64,000 bases of DNA from Dehalococcoidia bacterium (GTDB lineage Bacteria; Chloroflexota; Dehalococcoidia; Tepidiformales; Tepidiformaceae). The stretch's first letter is position 1. Each line of letters opens with the position of its first letter. The DNA is taken from assembly GCA_022824925.1 (NCBI GenBank), contig JAJDYW010000041.1, positions 310,001 through 374,000 on the forward strand. The letters are read 5' to 3'. Below, piece after piece: positions 16,716 through 25,366 of the stretch. The notes beneath the pieces were generated by a model. That model was not told where the DNA came from, ran no database searches, and saw only the letters and a program-made list of their open reading frames with translations. Position numbers and translations under genes: made by a program.

Positions 16716-17825
16716 ATGGCCGGGGCTTCACCGTTCATGCAGCGGGCGCTGGCGGCGTCGCGAGGAGTGCGGGGGCGCACGAGCCCGAACCCGTGGGTCG
16801 GCGCCGTGCTCGTGCGGGGCGGACGGGTGGTTGGGACAGGGGCGACGGCGCCGGACGGGGGTCCGCACGCGGAGGCGCGGGCGCTCGCGGGGGGGCAGCG
16901 GGGCGGGACGCTCTACGTGACGCTCGAGCCGTGTGCGCCCTTCCCGGGGAAGCGCACGCAGCCCTGCGCGGAGGCGATCATCGAGGCGGGGGTGGAGCGG
17001 GTGGTGGTCGCGCTGATCGACGCGGAGCCGCGCGTGCAGGGTCGGGGCGTGGAGTTGCTGCGCGAGGCGGGAGTCGAGGTGGAGGTGGGGGACGGGGCGG
17101 CGGAGGCGGCGGCGCTCCTGCGCCCCTACCTGAAGCAGCGCGAGACGGGGCGGCCGTACGTCATCGCGAAGTTCGCGGCGACACTCGACGGGCGCATCGC
17201 GGCGGCGGGCGGCGACTCGCAGTGGATCACGGGGGAGGCGGCGCGCGAGCGCGCGCACGAGCAGCGCGCCTGGGTCGACGCCATCCTCGTGGGGAGCGGC
17301 ACGGCGCTGGCGGACGACCCGGCGCTGACGGCGCGCCCCGGCGGCGCCATGGCCGGGCGGCAGCCGCTGCGGGTCGTGCTCGACGGGCGGGGGCGGCTCT
17401 CGCCGGAGGCGAGGCTGCTCGGGAAGCCGGGGCGAACGCTGGTGGCGACGTCGCACGAGGCGGACGCGGGGTGGAAGGCGGCGCTGGCGGAGGCGGGGGC
17501 GCAGGTGGTCGAGTGCGAACACGACGGCGCGGGGCTGAACCTCGACCAGCTGCTGGGGGCGCTGACCGAGCGGGGGGTGCTCTCCATCTGGGCGGAAGGG
17601 GGAGGGGCAGTACTCGGGTCGCTCTTCGAGGGGGGGCATGTGGACGAGGCGTGGGCGTTCCTGGCTCCGAGCGTCATGGGCGGGGACGGGGTGGCGGCGG
17701 TTGGGCCGGCGGGGGTGGCGCGGGCGGCGGACGCGATCCGGCTGCGGGAACGCACGGTCGAGCTGCTCGGGGAGGACCTGCTGGTGCGGGGATACACGGG
17801 GGACTGGTCGCCGCGGGTACAGTAG
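16716..17825 (+). CDS. ribD: Bifunctional riboflavin biosynthesis deaminase/reductase
   Basis: Carries out two riboflavin-pathway steps: deamination of the pyrimidine intermediate and NADPH reduction of its ribosyl side chain. 369 residues. The deaminase domain has the zinc ligands in GGPHAEARAL near residue 51 and LEPCAPFPGKRTQPC near 73-87. The reductase domain starts near 147 with YVIAKFAATLDGRIAAAGGDSQWITG, then DAILVGSGTALADDPALTAR and WAEGGGAVLGSLFEGGHVDE. Lengths and motifs are normal. The rest of the rib pathway is not adjacent. Leaderless start after TAAGCT. Confidence 0.93.
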   Translation: MAGASPFMQRALAASRGVRGRTSPNPWVGAVLVRGGRVVGTGATAPDGGPHAEARALAGGQRGGTLYVTLEPCAPFPGKRTQPCAEAIIEAGVERVVVALIDAEPRVQGRGVELLREAGVEVEVGDGAAEAAALLRPYLKQRETGRPYVIAKFAATLDGRIAAAGGDSQWITGEAARERAHEQRAWVDAILVGSGTALADDPALTARPGGAMAGRQPLRVVLDGRGRLSPEARLLGKPGRTLVATSHEADAGWKAALAEAGAQVVECEHDGAGLNLDQLLGALTERGVLSIWAEGGGAVLGSLFEGGHVDEAWAFLAPSVMGGDGVAAVGPAGVARAADAIRLRERTVELLGEDLLVRGYTGDWSPRVQ

Positions 17826-17859
17826 GAACGACAGGCCAACGACCGGGAGGAGCGACCCC

Positions 17860-18324
17860 GTGGCGAAGTACTGGATGGTGACGCAGGGCCCGGAGATCTT
17901 CGGGAAGACGCGCGAGCTGGGGTTCGCCCGGCACGCCTTCAAGAGCACGCGCAGCAAGATGGTCTACCGCATCGAAGCGGGCGACGCGCTCGTCTTCTAC
18001 GTGACGGGGAAGAAGCAGATCGCGGGGGCGGTGCGGGTGACCTCGGGAATCGTCGAGGAGTCGACGCGCATCTGGCAGAGCAGCAAGAAGCCGGACGAGA
18101 TCTACCCCTTCCGGGTCGAGACGGAGCCGCTGGTGGAGCTGGACGAAGACCGGTGGCTCGATGCGGAGCCGTACCACGACCGGATGGAGTGGACGCAGCG
18201 GTGGCCGCGGGAACACTGGACGCTGGCCTACCAGGGAAACCTGCGGGAGATCGCGGAGGCGGACTTCCAACTGCTGCTGGAGGATCTGCGGGCGGCGTCG
18301 CGGGCGGCGCCGGCGAAGGCGTAG
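17860..18324 (+). CDS. EVE-domain protein
   Basis: 154 residues covering one EVE (PUA-like) domain: YWMVTQGPEIFGKTRELGFA at the N-terminus, RIEAGDALVFYVTGKKQIAGAVRVTSG in the middle, and FRVETEPLVELDEDRWLDAE. EVE domains bind modified bases in nucleic acids. The GTG start at 17860 has GGGAGG 9-10 nt upstream, and TACAGT at 17818-17823 is a probable -10 lying over the end of ribD. It is not beside a restriction system here, so its partner is unknown. Confidence 0.8.
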   Translation: MAKYWMVTQGPEIFGKTRELGFARHAFKSTRSKMVYRIEAGDALVFYVTGKKQIAGAVRVTSGIVEESTRIWQSSKKPDEIYPFRVETEPLVELDEDRWLDAEPYHDRMEWTQRWPREHWTLAYQGNLREIAEADFQLLLEDLRAASRAAPAKA

Positions 18325-18399
18325 GCTCAGACCCACACCGTTGCCGGGGTTGGGGGCGGTTGGTAGGATTCCGCGATTACTACGGGCTGGGGTGGCGGC

Positions 18400-18603
18400 A
18401 TGGAAGAACTTCCCCGCTGCCGTCGGTGTGACGACGGCGATCTGGTTCCCTTTTCGGACTTTGGCAGTCAGGGTGCGCCCATTCACTACAAGGCGTGGGC
18501 GTGCACGAACCCGGATTGCGGCTACAACATCAAGATTCGGAACGGCGATCTGTTCCTCGACGAGCCGATCAACGACGGGGCGTACTACCAGGGCCGGCGC
18601 TAG
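18400..18603 (+). CDS. Small zinc-ribbon protein
   Basis: 67 residues. CRRCDDG near the N-terminus and CTNPDCGYNIKIRNGDLF in the middle give a four-cysteine zinc ribbon with the typical spacing for short nucleic-acid or redox-associated ribbons. TAGGAT and TACTAC-type hexamers lie upstream, and GGGGTGG precedes the ATG. No known partner can be named. Confidence 0.65.
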   Translation: MEELPRCRRCDDGDLVPFSDFGSQGAPIHYKAWACTNPDCGYNIKIRNGDLFLDEPINDGAYYQGRR

Positions 18604-18623
18604 CGCCTGTCCGGGGGCCGCCG

Positions 18624-18629
18624 TAGGCT
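18624..18629 (+). promoter_or_regulatory. -10 hexamer of nuoB
   Basis: TAGGCT ends 7 nt before the ATG at 18637, without a ribosome binding site. Confidence 0.45.
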
Positions 18630-18636
18630 GAGCGCA

Positions 18637-19308
18637 ATGCCCGCAGAACACTCGACCAAGGTTTACGAGTCGCTGCCGCTTCACGACGTCACGGGCGTGG
18701 AGGAGGAGCTGCAGCAGACCGTGCTCGTGACGAGCGTGGACCAGGTGCTGAACTGGGCGCGGCGCTCCTCCCTGTGGCCGGCGATGTTCGGGCTGGCGTG
18801 CTGCGCGATGGAGATGATCGCGACGGCGATGCCGCGCTACGACATCGCGCGCTTCGGGGCGGAGATCTTCCGGGCCTCGCCACGACAGGCGGACCTGTTG
18901 ATCGTTCCGGGCACGGTGACGTGGAAGATGGCGCCTGCGGTGCGGCGCGTGTGGCTGCAGATGCCGGAGCCCAAGTGGGCGATCGCGATGGGCGGTTGCG
19001 CCACGATGGGCGGCCCCTTCGCCTACGCCTACAGCGTGACGCCCGGCGTGAACGTGCTCCTGCCGGTGGACGTGTATGTACCCGGCTGCCCGCCACGACC
19101 GGAGTCGCTGCTGACGGGGCTGATGCTCCTGCAGGACAAGATCAAGGAAGACACGATCGCGGGCGGCTGGCAGCGTCGAGACGTGGAGCCGCAGTTCCAC
19201 CGCTACCTGCCGGAGGGCGACCCGATCCGGCGCGAGCTGGAGTCGCTCTGGCCGCCGTACGTGGACTACGACAAGCCGCCGACGGACCCGTTCGACGACG
19301 CTGTCTAG
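18637..19308 (+). CDS. nuoB: NADH-quinone oxidoreductase subunit B-like protein
   Basis: 223 residues. NuoB carries cluster N2, which passes electrons to quinone. The ligands are present: GLACCAMEM near residue 50 (two adjacent Cys), [11 protein letters not shown] near 115 and [12 protein letters not shown] near 150. The C-terminal tail of about 50 residues is longer than in many bacterial NuoB proteins. No other nuo gene lies nearby: a zinc-ribbon gene precedes it and a transmembrane regulator follows. It is therefore an isolated copy with its own leaderless promoter, and could serve either the main complex or another membrane dehydrogenase. Confidence 0.88.
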   Translation: MPAEHSTKVYESLPLHDVTGVEEELQQTVLVTSVDQVLNWARRSSLWPAMFGLACCAMEMIATAMPRYDIARFGAEIFRASPRQADLLIVPGTVTWKMAPAVRRVWLQMPEPKWAIAMGGCATMGGPFAYAYSVTPGVNVLLPVDVYVPGCPPRPESLLTGLMLLQDKIKEDTIAGGWQRRDVEPQFHRYLPEGDPIRRELESLWPPYVDYDKPPTDPFDDAV

Positions 19309-19366
19309 CGTTTCCCCAAACCTGACACAACCCCGGGGGGCTGGGGTAATTCGGCCGCCGGGCCAG

Positions 19367-19372
19367 TACGGT
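19367..19372 (+). promoter_or_regulatory. -10 hexamer, leaderless start at 19379
   Basis: TACGGT ends 6 nt before the GTG at 19379, matching the spacing seen at cofD, ribD and pncB. Confidence 0.5.
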
Positions 19373-19378
19373 TAGCGG

Positions 19379-21058
19379 GTGACCAGACGAGGGCGGGGAC
19401 GCCCACCCCATCCCGACATCCTGACGCCAGCGGAGTGGCGAGTCCTGCACGAGGTGCGCACCGGGGCGACGAACGCGGAGATCGCCGTTCGGCTGGGGCT
19501 GGGGCTCGCGACGGTCAAGTTTCACATCAGGAACATCCGCAGCAAGCTCGGACTCAGCGAACGAGACGACCTGGTGGCGTGGGAGGGGGCGCCGCAGGCC
19601 GAACAGCCGCTGGTTGGGCGGCGGTGGGCGCTTGCGCCGGTCGGACTGCTCCTCGGTTTCTGGAAGCCGGTCGTGGCCGGGGCGGCGATCACGGTCGTAG
19701 GCGGTGGCGCGGTCGCGGCAGGACTGCTGGCCTACCTGATCGTGAACGAGGAAGGGCCCCCGGCGAGCCCCACGGACGTGCCTGCCAGCGCAACCACCGC
19801 CACCTCAACGCCCACTGCTGCAGGAACGACGCCCACGCCCGAGACAACACCAGCGCCCGAGGCAACGCCGACGCCCGACCGGGAGACCACTCCGACCGCA
19901 ACCGTGACACCAGCGGCAACGGCGACCCCAACTCCCGATGACGCGGCCGAGACAACTGCCACGCCAACGGCCACTCCCCTCGCCACGGAGACACCCGAAG
20001 AGACGACAGGCGGGGAGGGTCCGAGCGTGACGTTCTGGGGAGACGTGCCGGACGGCCAGCAGGTAACCCTGCGAGCACGGGTGGCCGCTGTTGCCCGGTT
20101 CTACGACCGGCGGTTCGGCATCCGCCTGCCGGAGTTGAGCGTACACATCGCAGCAAACGAAGCAGGGCTGACGGATGCGCTGGGACGGGCTCTCAGCTAC
20201 GAGGAGAGCTGGGTTCCCGAGATTCACGAGGAGGGTTCGATCTTCGTCCATGCGGAGGAGACCGTGGACTCAATCGAGCGGTACTACTTCGAAGCGTTTG
20301 AAGGCCGCACGGCAGGGGGGCGAGACCTGGGACCAGAGTGGCTGGCCGAGGGATCGGCGATGTACATGGCCCACCTCTTCCGCGACTGGAGTGGAGAGTC
20401 GGACCTGGCTGTGGCCTTCCGCCACCTGTGGTGGGTGGCGACCCAGGACGACACACCCCTCCAGGAGCTCGAGCGCCAGTCACCGACGGAAGCGGAGTGG
20501 TCCGGCTCGGAGACCCTGACGACGGCAACGCTGGCGGCGGCGTGGCTCGTATCGCAGGCGAGCGAGGACGCACTGGTGGCGTACTACCGGGCACTCCCGA
20601 CCAGCGATGGCTGGGAGGAGGCGTTCGAGCAGGCATTTGGCCTGTCACCGGAGAGCGCCTACCTGGGCTTCGAAGCTCACCGCTCCGAAGTGCTTGGGCT
20701 ACGGCGGACCGTGTCGGGTCGCATCCTGGGGCCCGACGGCGCGCCACTTACGGACTCGGGTCTGTTCATCCACGCCAGCCGCACGGACGGGTCGGGCAGC
20801 GAGGGCATCAGCGTAGCGGCGGACGGTGCATTCACCATGCCCCTGGTGGACAACACCTACCGACTCAAAGTGGGCATGGTCTGCCCGGACTCGTCGGGCC
20901 TGCAGTGGTGGTACGAGGAAGGGAGCGGGGCTACCACGGACAAGAGCCAGGCGACGGTCGTCCTGGTCGAGGGCGGAGACGTGAGCGACATCGTCATCAG
21001 GCTGCCCGGCACGCTGGAGGAGCTGCGTTCGCAGTGCCCCCGCGAAGGGCGTACCTGA
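19379..21058 (+). CDS. LuxR-type HTH protein with membrane segment and extracytoplasmic peptidase-like domain
   Basis: 559 residues. Residues about 15-65 form a LuxR/GerE helix-turn-helix (ILTPAEWRVLHEVRTGATNAEIAVRLGL, ATVKFHIRNIRSKLGLSERDDL). A membrane segment follows at about 95-122, then a Thr/Pro linker to about 210. The outer domain contains VARFYDRRFGIRLPELSVHIA and LGPEWLAEGSAMYMAHLF, as in gluzincin (peptidase MA-like) proteins, but the expected HExxH helix reads VDSIERYYFEAF, so zinc catalysis looks lost. A C-terminal carboxypeptidase-regulatory-like fold begins SGRILGPDGAPL. Probably a one-component transmembrane regulator. Confidence 0.7.
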   Translation: MTRRGRGRPPHPDILTPAEWRVLHEVRTGATNAEIAVRLGLGLATVKFHIRNIRSKLGLSERDDLVAWEGAPQAEQPLVGRRWALAPVGLLLGFWKPVVAGAAITVVGGGAVAAGLLAYLIVNEEGPPASPTDVPASATTATSTPTAAGTTPTPETTPAPEATPTPDRETTPTATVTPAATATPTPDDAAETTATPTATPLATETPEETTGGEGPSVTFWGDVPDGQQVTLRARVAAVARFYDRRFGIRLPELSVHIAANEAGLTDALGRALSYEESWVPEIHEEGSIFVHAEETVDSIERYYFEAFEGRTAGGRDLGPEWLAEGSAMYMAHLFRDWSGESDLAVAFRHLWWVATQDDTPLQELERQSPTEAEWSGSETLTTATLAAAWLVSQASEDALVAYYRALPTSDGWEEAFEQAFGLSPESAYLGFEAHRSEVLGLRRTVSGRILGPDGAPLTDSGLFIHASRTDGSGSEGISVAADGAFTMPLVDNTYRLKVGMVCPDSSGLQWWYEEGSGATTDKSQATVVLVEGGDVSDIVIRLPGTLEELRSQCPREGRT

Positions 21059-21123
21059 GAGGCCGCACGAGGCTCACCCGCCCCGCACCAGGCACCTCGC
21101 GTAGCCACACAGGGGTTGGTCGC

Positions 21124-21129
21124 TATACT
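21124..21129 (+). promoter_or_regulatory. Probable -10 of purF
   Basis: TATACT is followed by about 45 nt before the TTG start at 21175. Unlike most genes here it would have a leader, containing GGGCGGA near the start codon. Confidence 0.45.
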
Positions 21130-21174
21130 GAGCGTGCGAGGCGACGAAGCCACGCGCGAAGGGCGGACGAGCCT

Positions 21175-22629
21175 TTGAGCGACGGCAGCGACCATCCGCG
21201 CGAGGCCTGTGGCGTCTTCGGCGTCTACGGGCCGGGTGAAGACGTCGCTCGGCTTACCTTCTACGGCCTCTACTCCCTGCAGCACCGCGGCCAGGAGAGC
21301 GCCGGCATCGCGACGAGCGACGGCGGTCCGATCCGGCTGCGCACGGGCATGGGGCTGGTCTCGCAGGTGTTCGACGAGCCAGACCTGGCGCGCCTGCAGG
21401 GCAACCTCGCCATCGGCCACACGCGCTACAGCACGGCGGGCGGGTCGCTGGCGCGGAACGCGCAGCCGATCGTGGTTCACGACCGCAAGACCGGCGCCGA
21501 GATCGCGGTCGCGCACAACGGGAACCTCGTCAACGCGGACGTGCTGCGCGAGGACGTGGCGGCGATGGGCGTGGAGTTGCACGGCACGGCGGACACGGAG
21601 CTGATCGCGCACCTGCTGACGCTGGCGCCGGCGGACTCGTGGGAGGAGCGCTTCCACTACGTGATGCGGCGCGTAACGGGCGCCTACTCGCTCACGATCA
21701 TGACGGAGGACACGCTGTTCGCCGTGCGCGACCCCCTCGGGGTGCGGCCGCTCTGCCTGGGGCGGCTGGGGGAGGGGTGGATCGTGGCCTCGGAGACGTG
21801 CGCGCTGGAGCACCTGGGGGCGACCATCGAGCGGGAGGTGGAGCCGGGGGAGGTCGTCCAGATCGACAGCTCGGGGATGCGCAGCTTCTTCCCGCTGGGG
21901 ACCTCGGAGCGGACGGCGGGGTGCACGCTCGAGTACGTCTATTTCGCACGGCCCGACAGCCGCCTCTCGGGGGAGCTGATCTACCTGGCGCGGGAGCGGC
22001 TGGGCGAGGAGCTGGCGCGTGAGCAGCCGGCGCCGGAAAGCGCCGATCTCGTGATCGGGGTACCCGACTCGGGAATCCCGGCGGCGATCGGGTTCGCGCG
22101 GGCGTCGGGGCTGCCGTACCAGGACGGGCTCGTGAAGAACCGCTACGTGGGGCGGACCTTCATCCAGCCCGACCAGCGCATCCGTGATGCGGGCGTGGCC
22201 CTGAAGCTGAACGCGATGCGCGAGGTGCTGGAGGGGCGGCGCGTGGTTGTGGTGGACGACTCGATCGTGCGGGCGACGACGAAGCCGCGGGTGATGGAGT
22301 TGCTGCGCCGGGCGGGGGCGGAGGAGGTGCACGTGCGCATCGCCTCGCCGCCGATCATCGCACCCTGCCACCTGGGGGTGGACATGGCGACGCGGTCGGA
22401 GCTCATCGCGGCGAACAAGACGGTGGCGGAGATCCGCGAGCACATCGCGGCGGACTCGCTGGGCTACCTGAGCGTGGAGGGAATGGTGCGGGCAACGCGA
22501 CAGCCATCGGACGCCCTCTGCAACGGCTGCTTCACCGACCGCTACCCGATGGACGTGCAGGACCAGCTTCCGCTGGTGGCGCCGCGCGCAGGGCCCGAGC
22601 TGGCGCCCACGGGCACGGGAGGCTCCTGA
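21175..22629 (+). CDS. purF: Amidophosphoribosyltransferase
   Basis: Commits PRPP to purine synthesis by adding the glutamine amide. 484 residues from a TTG start. The N-terminal glutaminase has the nucleophilic Cys12 in EACGVFGVYG, exposed after removal of an 11-residue propeptide, followed by SLQHRGQESAGIA, GHTRYSTAG and AHNGNLVN. The phosphoribosyltransferase half has the PRPP loop VVVVDDSIVRATT near residue 360, and a C-terminal YPMDVQDQL. An upstream extension of the frame exists but the family starts here. Confidence 0.93.
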   Translation: MSDGSDHPREACGVFGVYGPGEDVARLTFYGLYSLQHRGQESAGIATSDGGPIRLRTGMGLVSQVFDEPDLARLQGNLAIGHTRYSTAGGSLARNAQPIVVHDRKTGAEIAVAHNGNLVNADVLREDVAAMGVELHGTADTELIAHLLTLAPADSWEERFHYVMRRVTGAYSLTIMTEDTLFAVRDPLGVRPLCLGRLGEGWIVASETCALEHLGATIEREVEPGEVVQIDSSGMRSFFPLGTSERTAGCTLEYVYFARPDSRLSGELIYLARERLGEELAREQPAPESADLVIGVPDSGIPAAIGFARASGLPYQDGLVKNRYVGRTFIQPDQRIRDAGVALKLNAMREVLEGRRVVVVDDSIVRATTKPRVMELLRRAGAEEVHVRIASPPIIAPCHLGVDMATRSELIAANKTVAEIREHIAADSLGYLSVEGMVRATRQPSDALCNGCFTDRYPMDVQDQLPLVAPRAGPELAPTGTGGS

Positions 22630-22658
22630 CCGGCCGGCCACGGCCCGGAGGGTTATCC

Positions 22659-23069
22659 ATGGGCGGCTCGGACGAACCGGCACGGAAGGCGCGCCTGACA
22701 GCCGCCTATCCGCAGCTGTTCACGGGCGACATGGAGCGCTGCGCCCGGTTCTACGGGGAGCAGCTCGGGTTCGGGGTACGCTTCCTCTTCGGCGACCCGC
22801 CGGTGTACGCGCAGATGTCGCGCGATGCGGTGCGCCTGAACGTCCGCCTCGTCGGTGCGCCCGTCCTGGACAGGGAGGCGGCCGAACGGAGCGAGCTGCT
22901 GGCGGCCTACCTGGAAGTCGACGACGTGGAGGGGCTGTACCGCGAGTACGCCGGCAGGGATGTGGACTTCCACCAACGGCTGGTGACGAAGCCGTGGGGC
23001 ATCCGGGGATTCGTCGTCCGCGATCCGGACGGGAACCTGCTGAACTTCTCCGAAGCCCCGGACGGGTAG
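22659..23069 (+). CDS. Glyoxalase/bleomycin-resistance (VOC) family protein
   Basis: 136 residues with two beta-alpha-beta-beta units. The first has LTAAYPQLFTGDMERCARFYGEQLGFGVRF, the second LAAYLEVDDVEGLYREYAGR followed by GIRGFVVRDPDGNLLNFSE, the usual C-terminal glutamate-bearing strand. VOC proteins include lyases, dioxygenases and binding proteins; this one cannot be placed further. It starts 29 nt after purF with GGAGG upstream, so co-transcription is likely. Confidence 0.8.
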   Translation: MGGSDEPARKARLTAAYPQLFTGDMERCARFYGEQLGFGVRFLFGDPPVYAQMSRDAVRLNVRLVGAPVLDREAAERSELLAAYLEVDDVEGLYREYAGRDVDFHQRLVTKPWGIRGFVVRDPDGNLLNFSEAPDG

Positions 23070-23081
23070 CCCGGGCCGGCG

Positions 23082-24437
23082 CTAGCGCTCGAGGTAGGGC
23101 TCGAGGAGCTGGGGCACGCGCAGGTGCTCGGGGATGCGCTCGAGACCGATCATGCGGTCGAGCTGTTCGGCGCAGTTCCAGATGCGGCGCTCCTGGTAGC
23201 TGATGGGGATGCCCAGCAGGCCCGGGGAATCGAGCGACTTCTGCATGGGGGTCATGTTGCGGGTGTCCTCCTCCATCACGATGGTGCGCTGGTGGAGGCG
23301 GTTGGCGCGCATCTCGACGACCGCCGGGTCATCGTCGTCGCCCCAGTCGTTCTGGAAGGTGACCCACTCGAAGAGGGTGTGGCCGATATCGATGGGCCAG
23401 GCGAGGAGGAAGGGCATGCCCGTGGAGCCCACGGGGGTCACGAGGTTGGGGAAGATGCTGAAGGCCGTGCTGGTGCAGTTGACCATCGGCACGACGGTCT
23501 CGATCTCGGGGATGGGGCCGAGGGGACCGAAGCCGCGCATCCCGCGGGCGTCGGGACTCCAGTCCAGGGGATCCTCCATGCCCGATGCGGCGGCGGCGCG
23601 CTTGGTGATGGGCGTGATCATGCGCGAGTGGCCGTTGGGGAAGAGGCCCATGGTGGCGCCGCGCTGATCGAGGGAGGTGACGCCCTCCTTCTGGTGGATG
23701 TGCTTGAAGTGGTAGACCTCCTGGAAGGCCTCGACGGTGACCTTCCAGTTGCAGCTGATGACGAGAGAGTCCTTCTCGAAGAGGCGCAGGTTCTCGCCCT
23801 GGAACTGGGCCATCTGGCGGGCGATGGGCCCGAGCCACTCGATGAGGGGCACGGCGTCGGGGTCCTGGTTCACGAAGATCCAGCCGTCCCAGACCTCGCA
23901 GCGGTACTCGGTGAGCTGGCGGTCCTCGTAGGGGATGGCGTCGAGCTGCTCGCCGAAGGGCACGGAGACGAGCTTGCCGGTGGTGTCGTAGGCCCAGCCG
24001 CGGCGCTGGCAGCGCAGGACGCCATCGGGGATGGTGCGGCGGGGGAAGTGCTGCTGGCGGAAGAGCTTGCCGGGAGCGTCGAACTCGACCTCGGTCTTGA
24101 GGGCGCCGTCGTCGTGCCAGGGGACAAGGGGGGCGCCGTTGGGGCTCTCGTTGCGGAAGGCGCGGATGCGCCTGTCGGCATCGCGCACGAGGACGACGGG
24201 GGTGCTCCGCAGCGATTCCCAGATCCAGTAGCTGCCGACCTCGGGGAGGTCCTCCTGGCGGCCGGCGAAGAGCCAGGTGCGGGGCCAGAAGTACTTCTGC
24301 TCGAGCTCGAAGAAGGCGGGGTCGGTGTAGCGCTCGCCGGGGATGTCGGGGAATTTGGGGAAGCCCTCGGGGGGACCCTCGCGGGAGAACTCGTAGCGGA
24401 TCTCGCGCTTCAGCTGCTCGATCAGGGTGTCTTCCAT
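23082..24437 (-). CDS. Rieske oxygenase alpha-subunit-like protein lacking the Rieske cluster ligands
   Basis: 451 residues with the overall layout of ring-hydroxylating oxygenase large subunits: YFWPRTWLFAGRQEDLPEVGSYW, then the Rieske-domain position, then the catalytic domain with NWKVTVEAFQEVYHFKHIHQ near residue 240, which keeps the two iron-binding His. The four Rieske ligands are not there. The CxH box reads FRNESPNGAPL (no Cys or His) and the CxxH box reads RCQRRGWAYD (Cys kept, His replaced by Arg). The 2Fe-2S cluster therefore should not form, although the mononuclear iron site seems intact. A GGAGG sits 5 nt before the ATG. Confidence 0.8.
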   Translation of the reverse strand: MEDTLIEQLKREIRYEFSREGPPEGFPKFPDIPGERYTDPAFFELEQKYFWPRTWLFAGRQEDLPEVGSYWIWESLRSTPVVLVRDADRRIRAFRNESPNGAPLVPWHDDGALKTEVEFDAPGKLFRQQHFPRRTIPDGVLRCQRRGWAYDTTGKLVSVPFGEQLDAIPYEDRQLTEYRCEVWDGWIFVNQDPDAVPLIEWLGPIARQMAQFQGENLRLFEKDSLVISCNWKVTVEAFQEVYHFKHIHQKEGVTSLDQRGATMGLFPNGHSRMITPITKRAAAASGMEDPLDWSPDARGMRGFGPLGPIPEIETVVPMVNCTSTAFSIFPNLVTPVGSTGMPFLLAWPIDIGHTLFEWVTFQNDWGDDDDPAVVEMRANRLHQRTIVMEEDTRNMTPMQKSLDSPGLLGIPISYQERRIWNCAEQLDRMIGLERIPEHLRVPQLLEPYLER

Positions 24438-24569
24438 GGAAGCCTCCGGGGCACAACGCAGGGCGATTCAGCCCATGCGTCGCCAGCTTGCCAGAGCGCC
24501 GGAGGGCCGGTCAACGGCGGGGCGCGGGGTTGCGCGCGCCCGTATCATCGGGGGCGCGAGGAGGGCGCC

Positions 24570-24986
24570 ATGGCGAGCTTCGAGACCCTGAACGTCGACG
24601 ATGAGATGGAGCCGCTGGAGCGGACGCCAACCGAGGACGACGCGCTCCGCTTCATGGGCCAGGACCCGGCCACGAAGAGCCGCTTCAGCGACTCGGCGAC
24701 GGCGCAGCGGGAGGGGTTCCGGGGGGCGGTGGTGCCGGGGCTGATGAAGCTGGCCTGGATCACGAGCTACGCGAGCGACTGGGCAGGGCAGGGTGCGACG
24801 GTGCGGAGCGTGCGGGTCGCGTACCGGCGGCCGGACTTCGCGGGGAATGCGCTGACGCTCGCGGGGCGGGTGGTGGACAAGCGAGAGGAGGAAGGCCACA
24901 AGCTGGTCGATCTGGAGGTGGTGACGCTGATGGAGGACGGGCAACCCTCGGTGCGGGGGAACGTGCAGGTGGAGTTCGACGGGTAG
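24570..24986 (+). CDS. MaoC-like (hotdog-fold) dehydratase-family protein
   Basis: 138 residues. FETLNVDDEMEPLERTPTEDDALRFMG at the start, then FRGAVVPGLMKLAWITSYASDW (the position of the 'hG.l..a' helix), VRSVRVAYRRPDFAGNALTLAGRVVDKREEEGHKLVDLEV at the end, match hotdog-fold MaoC-type hydratases acting on enoyl-CoA. The catalytic Asp/His pair is not obvious, since GxxxxH in the helix is replaced by GLMKLA. TATCAT is upstream and GAGGAGG precedes the ATG. The YjbR-like gene follows after 2 nt. Confidence 0.72.
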   Translation: MASFETLNVDDEMEPLERTPTEDDALRFMGQDPATKSRFSDSATAQREGFRGAVVPGLMKLAWITSYASDWAGQGATVRSVRVAYRRPDFAGNALTLAGRVVDKREEEGHKLVDLEVVTLMEDGQPSVRGNVQVEFDG

Positions 24987-24988
24987 CG

Positions 24989-25366
24989 ATGGGCGAGACC
25001 GCGGAGGAGACGCTCGCGCGGGCGCGGGCCATCTGCCTGGCCCTGCCGGAGGCGACGGAGAAGGAAGCGTGGGGGATGCCCACGTTCCGCGTGCGGGGCA
25101 AGCTGTTCGCGCACTTCGCGGACGACCACCACGGGGACGGTCGCGTGGCCCTGTGGCTGAAGGCTGAACCGGGCGTGCGGGACCTGCTGGTGGAGGCGGC
25201 GCCGGAGCGGTTCTTCGTGCCCGCCTACGTGGGCCCGCGGGGATGGATGGGGGTGCGGGTCGACGGGGAGGTGGACTGGGAGGAGGTGGCGGAGTTCGTG
25301 GAGGACTCGTGGATGCAGATCGCTCCGAAGCGCCTGGCAGCGGCGTTCGCCGAGAGCAGGGGCTAG
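24989..25366 (+). CDS. YjbR/MmcQ-family protein
   Basis: 125 residues. ARAICLALPEATEKEAWGMPTFRVRGKLFAHF is the family N-terminus, followed by VALWLKAEPGVRDLLVEA, FFVPAYVGPRGWMGVRVDGEVDWEEVAEFVEDSW and a C-terminal AP+RLAA helix. The fold resembles a CyaY-like DNA-binding protein; function is unknown. It starts 2 nt after the MaoC-like stop and is clearly in the same operon. Its stop shares CTAG with the opposite-strand membrane gene. Confidence 0.82.
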   Translation: MGETAEETLARARAICLALPEATEKEAWGMPTFRVRGKLFAHFADDHHGDGRVALWLKAEPGVRDLLVEAAPERFFVPAYVGPRGWMGVRVDGEVDWEEVAEFVEDSWMQIAPKRLAAAFAESRG

